A DNA stretch of 64,000 nucleotides, taken from NCBI GenBank assembly GCA_036346375.1, contig CM070508.1:21644852-21708851 (forward strand), in the 5' to 3' direction. Shown here in pieces: positions 57,744 through 64,000 of the stretch. The stretch is from Guadua angustifolia. Its lineage: Eukaryota > Streptophyta > Magnoliopsida > Poales > Poaceae. The position numbers were made by a program, and so were the translations under genes. The stretch's first letter is position 1. Every line of letters starts with the position of its first letter. The notes under the pieces were generated by a model. The model was not told the origin of the DNA. It did not search any database and worked only from the letters and a program-made list of their open reading frames with translations.

Positions 57744-59499
57744 TGTGAGATCATATGATGAAAAATTGGTTGAATGGTGAAATTGGCATTGTAAAGTGAT
57801 TTTGGTTATGACATGTGTGGTGCTTGTGCATGTGCTATAGTGATATGATAATTATGCTGGTGATAGCATGATGGACTTTGCTTGATGCAATGCATTCATG
57901 TGAGTGGTTGCATGGACTGTTTTTGAGGCAAGTCATGGACTTGTGCTCAAATGATCGTTTGATTATGCTGGTGATACCATAATGGTTTTGCTTGATGCAA
58001 TGCACTCGTATGAGTGGTTGTATGGATTAATCTTGAGTCAAGTCGTGGACTTGTGCTCGGATGCGTTGTTTGTTAATTCATGTGCAGGTGTTGCTCGAGG
58101 GCGAACGTGGTCGATGACGAAACCGGAACTAGGTTCATGGAGGAACTGAGGTTCGAGACTAGGTTCAGGGAGGAATCGAGGTCTTGGTGGTCAAGGATGT
58201 CATGCGGGATGTTCGGGCTAAAGAATATGCACGTGAAGGCTGGTTAGTCACGTATGTGCAGCAGGTGGGCTGATCATGCGTGCAAGGTATTTGTTTCGGC
58301 TATGTTGGGCCAAGTAGAGATAGATACGAACTCTTTCCATTTTGGAAGTGGAGTTTGTATTCAATCTCTGTGTTTTGGTTGTGTATAAATAGGAGGGGGT
58401 GTCTCCTGTTTATAAAGTAAGTCTTTTTGGTTCCTGTGCGTTTTGTGTTGGTGCAAGGAATTAGGGTTTGTACTCTTGTGTTGGAGTACTTTAGACAATG
58501 AAATAAAAATCAATCTTCCAGAAAGCTACTTTTTCTTGCAGCTGTGATTTGCTTTTGGCATGCGGCTAGAAGTTTTGTTCTTCCGTGCATGCATGCATGA
58601 GGCTTGAAGTTCTACAGTGCGCACTAGAAGATTAGATCTCTTGATCATCAGGGCAGCCAGAGCTCTATTCGTGATTGCGCTTCACGATTCTTTTGGTCCG
58701 TGGCATTTGGATTCTTTCTGGAGATCGGTCTGTGGTGAAGATTAAATTGTTCTCCTGGTAACGCTTGGTCTGTCGTAGTTGGTTTATTTTCTGAAGTTTG
58801 ATCCGTTGCGTAAGTTCTGAAGATTGGTCCGTCGCTGCTTCCGAAGTTCAATTTTCGTCACTTTTATTTCAGTGATGTTGCAAAGGTAATATCTCTTGAT
58901 CCGTAGATCCGATCGAGTTGATTTTTATTGGGTTAGATTAATAATTGAATCTACTTTCTACAGTTAAAATTTCATGTCAATCTAACGGTTGGATCTCTGG
59001 TAATCTTGTTGTTTATGTTTGGTTCGTCACTAGTCTGAATTTGGTTCGTCATTATTAGATCGGGATTTGTTTTATCTGTCTTGCGAAGGACATAACTCTA
59101 GATCCATAAGTCCGATTGAGTTGATTCTTTTTGGGTTAGCTTCGGAATCGAGTCTATTTTCTACAGTTAAAAGTTTACATTAATCCAACAGTTGGATCTT
59201 TAGAAATTACTGTTTTAGTGAACATATATCAGGCTGTTTTCATTTGGTCCGTCGTAAACTGACTTTCTTTGCTACAGTAGAAATTTGGTCCGTCACACAC
59301 GTGCAACTCTCTGTCCGAAGCGAAGTTTGGTCCGTTATACATGTGTAAATTTGGTCTGGTGCAATAAGGTTCTTGTTGAATACAAATCAAGCGATCTTAG
59401 TTTGTTTGGGGTGTTTCAAAAGTCAAAAATTTGATTTTAGCTTCCGTGCAATCATTCACCCCCCCTCTGATTGCTAGATTAGTATATTTCGATCCTACA
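57744..59499 (+). mobile_element. Copia solo LTR inside the LINE
   Basis: 1,756 bp from TGTGAGATC to GATCCTACA with target duplication CCTAT at 57,739-57,743 and 59,500-59,504. It is related to the LTRs at 3,613-5,444 and 9,479-11,314 along most of its length but lacks the CGCCCAAGTG array and has TTGGTCCGTC-type motifs instead. The absence of an internal region indicates LTR-LTR recombination after insertion. Confidence 0.92.
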
Positions 59500-59504
59500 C
59501 CTAT

Positions 59505-60903
59505 CAACATGTTGGATAATGAAATCGAGCCTCTTGCTGGTCTTTTTGGATGTGAAGTGGATAAATTCCCCTTCTCTTACATAGGGCTTCCTATGGGATT
59601 TTCTAGACCTCGTATTAAAGACTTCGAAAACCTGGTCAATAAGATTTGCAAAAGGATTACATCGTTTTCTTCCCTCCTCTCGTATGGAGGTAGGCTTCAG
59701 CTTGTCAATTCAGTCATCTCCTCCATGGCTACTTTTGCAATGTGTTCTCTGAGGCTTCCAGTTACGATCGTCAACAGGATCGACCAAGCTAGGAGGATCT
59801 GTTTGTGGGGAAAGAATGAGATCAATGGCCGAAGCAAACCCTTGATTAAATGGGAGAACGTTTGTAAGCCTAAGTCCAAAGGGGGCCTGGGGGTTATCAA
59901 TTTGAGAACCCAGAATAATGCCCTTCTGCTTAAATTCTTGCACAAATTTTTCAACAAAAAAGATATTCCTTGGGTTCATTTAATTTGGTCCTCCCATTAT
60001 CAATCTCTCCTTCCTCAGGTTGCGCCTTGCAAAGGTTCTTTCTGGTGGAAAGACGTGTTAAGCCTCCTTGATCAATTCAGAGGGATTGCCTAGTGCCGTG
60101 TTGGCTGTGGAGATACTGTGGTTTTCTGGGATGATGTGTGGAATAATATGCATATGATATCAGATTTCCCCCATCTCTTCTCTTTTGTCAGGAAGATTCA
60201 TTCTGATGTGGCATCCTTCATTCTTAATCCGGCAGTCTCCATCAACTTCCATCTGCCGCTTTCTGATCAGGCTTTCCAAGACCTTCAAGACCTTCACTAC
60301 AAGATCAATGCTGTCAATATTTTGAACGATAACCTGGATGAATGGACTTATATTTGGAAGTCCAAGGATTTTATTCCTAGCATGTTCTACAAGAGGGTCT
60401 TTAGCCACATCTCTGTTCCCAGACCGATTCTGTGGATCTGGAAAGCTAAATGCTCTGCCAGGATAAAAATTTTCTGTTGGCTTCTTTGCTGGGATCGCCT
60501 CAACACGAGGAACCTCCTTAGGAGGAAGAATTGCCTTGTCACTGATCCCTATTGCGTTCTCTGCAATCAACCGGTCGAAGAAACCAGAGATCATCTCTTT
60601 TTCACTTGCTCCTTCAGTACAAGATGTTGGAATGCCCTTCAAATTGTCTGGGACTTGGACAGTCTTATTTTCCAAAGAATCTCGGTTGTGTGCTCTCCTG
60701 AGGAAGCGCCCTTCTTCATGAATGTTTTTATGATTGCTGCCTGGGGTATTTGGAAGCAACGTAATGACAAGATTTTTAGATCCATGACTGTTAATTTCCT
60801 TTCTTGGAAGGACTGGTTTCTTGCTGAAATCCGCTTGCAATCTTATAGGTTGGATGTTGTTCTTAGGGAGGCTTTGCTAGCGTGGGGCTTTAGACTTGCT
60901 TAA
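59505..60903 (+). pseudogene. LINE ORF2 C-terminal part with zinc-binding domain
   Basis: Continues the RT after the solo LTR with FPFSYIGLPMG, RPRIKDFENLV and KWENVCKPKSKGGLGVINL, then a stop near 60,092. A second frame (60,118-60,903) holds the zinc-binding RT C-terminal domain with KCSARIKIFCWLLCWDRLNTR and CVLCNQPVEETRDHLFFTC (a CX2C...HX4C pattern). These are typical of plant L1 elements. Confidence 0.85.
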
Positions 60904-61289
60904 TTTTTCTTCCTCTGCTTCGTTTCTCCTTTTCCTTCTTTTCTCTGTTGTTGTTGTTTGTTGTTTGTTGATCGTTGCCATGTCCTTGTTATGACCTTTT
61001 GGCTCCTTTAATCTAGTTTCCCGGCAGGGGGCTCCCCTGTTGTTTTGCGCCTCAAAAATGGACAGAAAAATTCCATTTGTTGGAGACAAACTTGCATCAA
61101 TGTCACACACATGTTCAGAAATATTACAAGTACCATCGAACGAGCACACAATACAAGCACAAGATGGAAGTTTTCACAATGACATCTACTCAACTGAAGA
61201 TGCAGGTCCTAAATGGCAGCTAAACATAAACACCGTATGGTTGTGCATTTGCAAGGCCCCATCACATACAGTGCTGCTTGTTCACATTT

Positions 61290-61403
61290 TTTTTTGACGG
61301 AGAAGCAACAGTGGAGGCCACTGTGCGCGCGCGAGCCAGCGTTCGAGCGCTGGCCGGCGAGGCGAGTCTCGCCCTCGCTCGCCAACCGGGCGTTGCCCGG
61401 CTC
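61290..61403. mobile_element. SINE-like insert at the DLH-B stop codon
   Basis: A 114-bp GC-rich insert beginning with a T run, absent from unit A, between perfect 17-bp duplications GCTGCTTGTTCACATTT (61,273-61,289 and 61,404-61,420). It contains GTTCGAGCG, similar to an RNA polymerase III box B. The duplication length and homopolymer end indicate LINE-type retroposition. The right duplication reaches the first base of the DLH-B stop codon. Confidence 0.65.
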
Positions 61404-61419
61404 GCTGCTTGTTCACATT

Positions 61420-64000
61420 TCACTTCAGGTATTTATTAAACCAGTCGGTCATGTCTTGCAGAGCTTCCTCCGCGCTCTTGACTGCATCTGCATCATCGTC
61501 ACTGTATCTCACAGCCCATCCATGCGCTACCCCAGGGAAAATCTTGACAAGGTGAGCAATCTGTAGTGCAAAAGAAAAAAAAAGCAGAAGGAAAGGCTCA
61601 GTTAAAGATTTTAATAAGCATTCGAAATTCTCACATGGTGATCCAAATACGCAATTGATTTAAATTGTGATGCCAAATGCATGTGCTAAATCAAGAATGG
61701 GTAAAAAAAATAGAAAAGCAGATGAGCCCTATCAATTTTAATGCCTAATGTCACAGGTAAAACAGTAAAATAATCAATTCAGACATGTTCTATCTGCGTA
61801 TACTTTCAGACCTGTTCCATGGAGTGTTAATACCATTAAAGAAACACTAAAAATCATGTACTTAGAATCCTTGATCGCTGGTAAATGATCAAAATATATA
61901 ATATCAAGCCCCACAATTTTGTACTAAAGGAATTTCAAATTTTCACAATTTAGTTCATGAGTAAACTATTGATTGGATTTGAACATTTAGTACTCAACTA
62001 CTCATGTAAGTAAATGTTCTAGCATAAGATCAGTTTATCAAAGGTATGAGAACTTACCCCCAAGTTTGCAGAAAGAACCTGCTCGAACTGCTTTAACACT
62101 TCGGGTGGGGATGACTTGTCAATTTCAGCTCCAAGTATAGAGATGGGACATTTGACCTCTGAGTATTAGATATCACAGGTTAAGCATTTGAAGCCCTTTT
62201 AATAGATATATTTTTGGGCGTGAGGGAAGAAACCAAGAAAAACAAAGTTAACCTTTGATGTCGTCAACAGCAATTAAAGAAGGGTGTAGCAATACTGCAG
62301 CCTGGATCTTGTGAGCTTTTGCTAACTCCACAACCACCTTTGCTGATAAGCGGTAAGATTATAAGTGCATGGTTAAGGCCAAAGTGTGAGAACAAACACA
62401 ATATTACTGCACTTTCAAATTTCTAGTTTAAAAATTAAAACGCTATGCAGGATCAAGCTTACCACCCCAGCAATAACCTGCAGCCCCGATGGTAGAGACT
62501 CCCTTCTCCTTCAGAGCAGCAATAACTGGTTTTGCCTCTTCAAATGCTGTTTGCTATTAAAAGAAACAATTTCTGTTTCTTAATCAAACTGTTTGACATA
62601 TATTAAAAAAAAAACAAAAAGGAACCAGCTTTGAGGGCATTGAGAGCCGTTTTAATAAAAATACTGCCATTTTACCAATACTTGCTTAAAAAGCAGAGTA
62701 TTCAAATCAATGTTGAGTACTGCTTCCAGGAAAAAAAATTGTGCCTGCACCGGGCGGGGGGTGATTGTCATAGTGGTAAGAAGTCGGAAGAGCATAAATG
62801 TCAAAGCACTGGAAGCTTAGGTAGTCATCTCATGTAGATATCTGAAAAATGCTCATTCAAGCTCACAACATTCTTGTGGTGTGGACCATAAAGTTTTTCT
62901 GTGATTTCTACAAAGTTGATTGATTCATTGTCTGCAACAAATAACTTAGGGTAGGAACTTTGTGACATAGACGTGGGAAACATTTCCATGCAGATAATTT
63001 CAATAACAAGTAGAAACAAGGTGTAACGAAATCATACACAAAAAAGAACTGTATAAATTGAGGAGAACAAACCGGATTATGTGACTGTAACCACATTCCA
63101 GGATTGTTGGGATTGTCAGGCTGGTATGGATCACCATGCAGGAAATCTGGTGCCACGACAAAGTAACCGGACAAAGCAACTTTGTCGGCTATCTTCCTTC
63201 ATAATATAAATATTTAGCATTAGTGTCAATCGTGACTGAAGGTTAGCCCTAGCAATTAACAAATGTGCTTCAAACACTTCAAACAGAGAATAAAACACAG
63301 CTTAATTCCAGGACCAATCTGATTTTGCAACCAAGCGCTTAACAAACTCAGCATCTCTTTATGACATCCAAAATTCTACTTAGTCTGTTAGTTATCCCTT
63401 TACCCAATACATCTGGGAGCAATGCACTGTTATGTCCCTACTTCGCCCCTTTGCTGCCAGACTCCTGGGACGTGAGATTGACAGCAATAGGGAAGCACGA
63501 AGAGAGGAAAAGCAAAGGGAGAACAGCGCAAGAACACGAAGTAACAAATTTCATTCCATTTTTATATCTTGTTTCCATTCACCAAATACAAACGGTAATA
63601 TATCCTCTGATCGATTTTCCCTTTGCCCAGCTAGATACTACAGCCTGTACTCACCCCGACAACAGATTACCACTACAGTAATAAACGAAATTACTATTCA
63701 CCGACACTAATACAAACTCAGCCATTGGATGTCTTTCTATTTAATCTCCACCATCCGTAACATGTACATACCAATTTAGTTGAACAAATAGGCAGGTATG
63801 TAGAAAAAGACAAATGGAAGATCCACTATTCTTGTAATTCCAGTGCCCTTACTGAGAATTATCTCATAGTCAAGATCTAGTGGACCAAATTCTAAACCCT
63901 AAGCAGAGCCAAGCAATTAGCACCAGATAGTGTGTAGCAAACATACATATCAGACTTGGTATGTGGGGATGACATGTTTTGGTACTAACACCCTTTAGGC
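61420..64000 (-). CDS. DLH-B: dienelactone hydrolase-like protein (5' end outside window)
   Basis: Alpha/beta hydrolase of the dienelactone hydrolase family, often annotated in grasses as endo-1,3;1,4-beta-glucanase-like; the substrate is not known from sequence. Visible minus-strand exons: 63,073-63,196, 62,463-62,553, 62,342-62,253, 62,158-62,058 and 61,560-61,420. All have GT/AG borders and compatible phases. Motifs in order: GYFVVAPDFLHGDPY; FEEAKPVIAALKEKG; GAAGYCWGAK (nucleophile Cys); KCPISILGAEID (catalytic Asp); KIFPGVAHGWAVRY (catalytic His); stop TGA at 61,420-61,422. The first exon or exons lie beyond 64,000. A 377-bp LTR sits in the upstream intron. The triad is intact, unlike in DLH-A, so this is the best candidate for a working copy. 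Confidence 0.88.
62825..63019 (-). other. Conserved short ORF inside DLH-B intron
   Basis: A minus-strand 64-residue frame containing SSYPKLFV(A/G)DNESINFVEI and a stop after SDIYMR. The same frame is open in unit A (40,049-40,243) and present at the window start in unit 0. It lies between the HGDPY and Cys exons of DLH and has no recognised domain. It could be a relic exon or chance. Confidence 0.3.
63386..63762 (-). mobile_element. Gypsy LTR without internal region, DLH-B intron
   Basis: 377 bp with the same termini as 40,601-40,977 and the same left flank TAGTC, but with no gypsy internal sequence to its right. The right flank is TGTAC, which does not match TAGTC, so the usual 5-bp duplication of a simple solo LTR is lacking. 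Confidence 0.85.
63763..64000 (-). other. Probable DLH-B intron continuation
   Basis: AT-rich sequence with no recognisable exon. By position it belongs to the intron upstream of the HGDPY exon. Confidence 0.5.

Larger units (their letters stand above)
57194..61061 (+). mobile_element. 5'-truncated L1-type LINE, split by a solo LTR
   Basis: Inserted into unit B and absent from unit A at about 39,115. Target duplication ACAGAAAAATTC at 57,182-57,193 and 61,062-61,073. The sequence starts inside ORF2 (FIKGRSIQD) and continues through the RT and a zinc-binding RT C-terminal domain to a short 3' tail. A copia solo LTR (57,744-59,499) interrupts the RT. Confidence 0.9.
50521..63762 (-). repeat. 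Segmental duplication unit B
   Basis: Co-linear with unit A (32,120-40,977). It differs by several insertions: two MITEs (52,050-52,327 and 52,975-53,277), a LINE with a nested solo LTR (57,194-61,061) and a SINE-like insert (61,290-61,403). It retains the DLH exons that unit A lost. Confidence 0.9.

Overview
This window looks like nuclear DNA of a grass (Poaceae). It holds GC-rich single-intron class I chitinase genes of the cereal type, multi-exon dienelactone-hydrolase (DLH)-like exons, nested Ty1/copia and Ty3/gypsy retrotransposons, CACTA transposon remnants, L1-type LINEs, a SINE-like insert and several MITEs. Species cannot be named from sequence alone. All identities and divergences below were judged by eye.

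The backbone is a segment present three times. Unit 0 enters at the left edge (1-627, then gypsy sequence). Unit A spans about 32,120-40,977 and continues into gypsy sequence to 43,471. Unit B spans about 50,521-63,762. A complete unit carries, on the minus strand, a DLH-family gene and downstream of it a class I chitinase gene, plus long shared non-coding sequence. A 377-bp gypsy LTR sits at the same place in the DLH intron in all three units, so that insertion predates the duplications. Afterwards each unit was altered separately. Unit 0 lost 260 bp of the LTR. Unit A lost three DLH exons, including those for the catalytic Cys and Asp, had part of its chitinase upstream region duplicated, and received a MITE 3' of the chitinase. 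Unit B received a MITE in the chitinase promoter, a hAT-like MITE, a LINE (itself split by a copia solo LTR) and a SINE-like insert at the DLH stop codon. Both chitinase genes look intact, and so does the visible part of DLH-B. DLH-0 (one exon visible) and DLH-A are broken or partial.

Region by region: 1-12,250 is the DLH-0 exon and a decayed minus-strand chromodomain-type Ty3/gypsy element, split by a complete non-autonomous Ty1/copia element (3,613-11,314; 1.83-kb LTRs, 5-bp target duplication AATTG). 12,863-15,913 is probably a long LTR. 16,137-16,434 is a Tourist-like MITE. About 17,700-25,850 is a decayed minus-strand CACTA transposon interrupted by a copia remnant. The putative LTR of that remnant carries a striking series of hairpins with an invariant AACACAT loop and different but self-complementary stems. 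25,850-32,120 is mostly unassigned, with a CACTA terminus at 28,878 and an isolated exon resembling VIK-type ankyrin/Raf-like kinases. 32,120-43,471 is unit A. 43,472-48,204 is a 5'-truncated Tat-like gypsy element with an antisense ORF, 83-bp tandem repeats and a 3' LTR. 48,205-50,520 holds an LTR fragment, a LINE tail and a MITE-like repeat. 50,521-64,000 is unit B.

No tRNA, rRNA, CRISPR array or prokaryotic-style operon was seen. The functional cargo is the two putative defence chitinases and DLH-B; the rest is mainly a record of transposition and segmental duplication.
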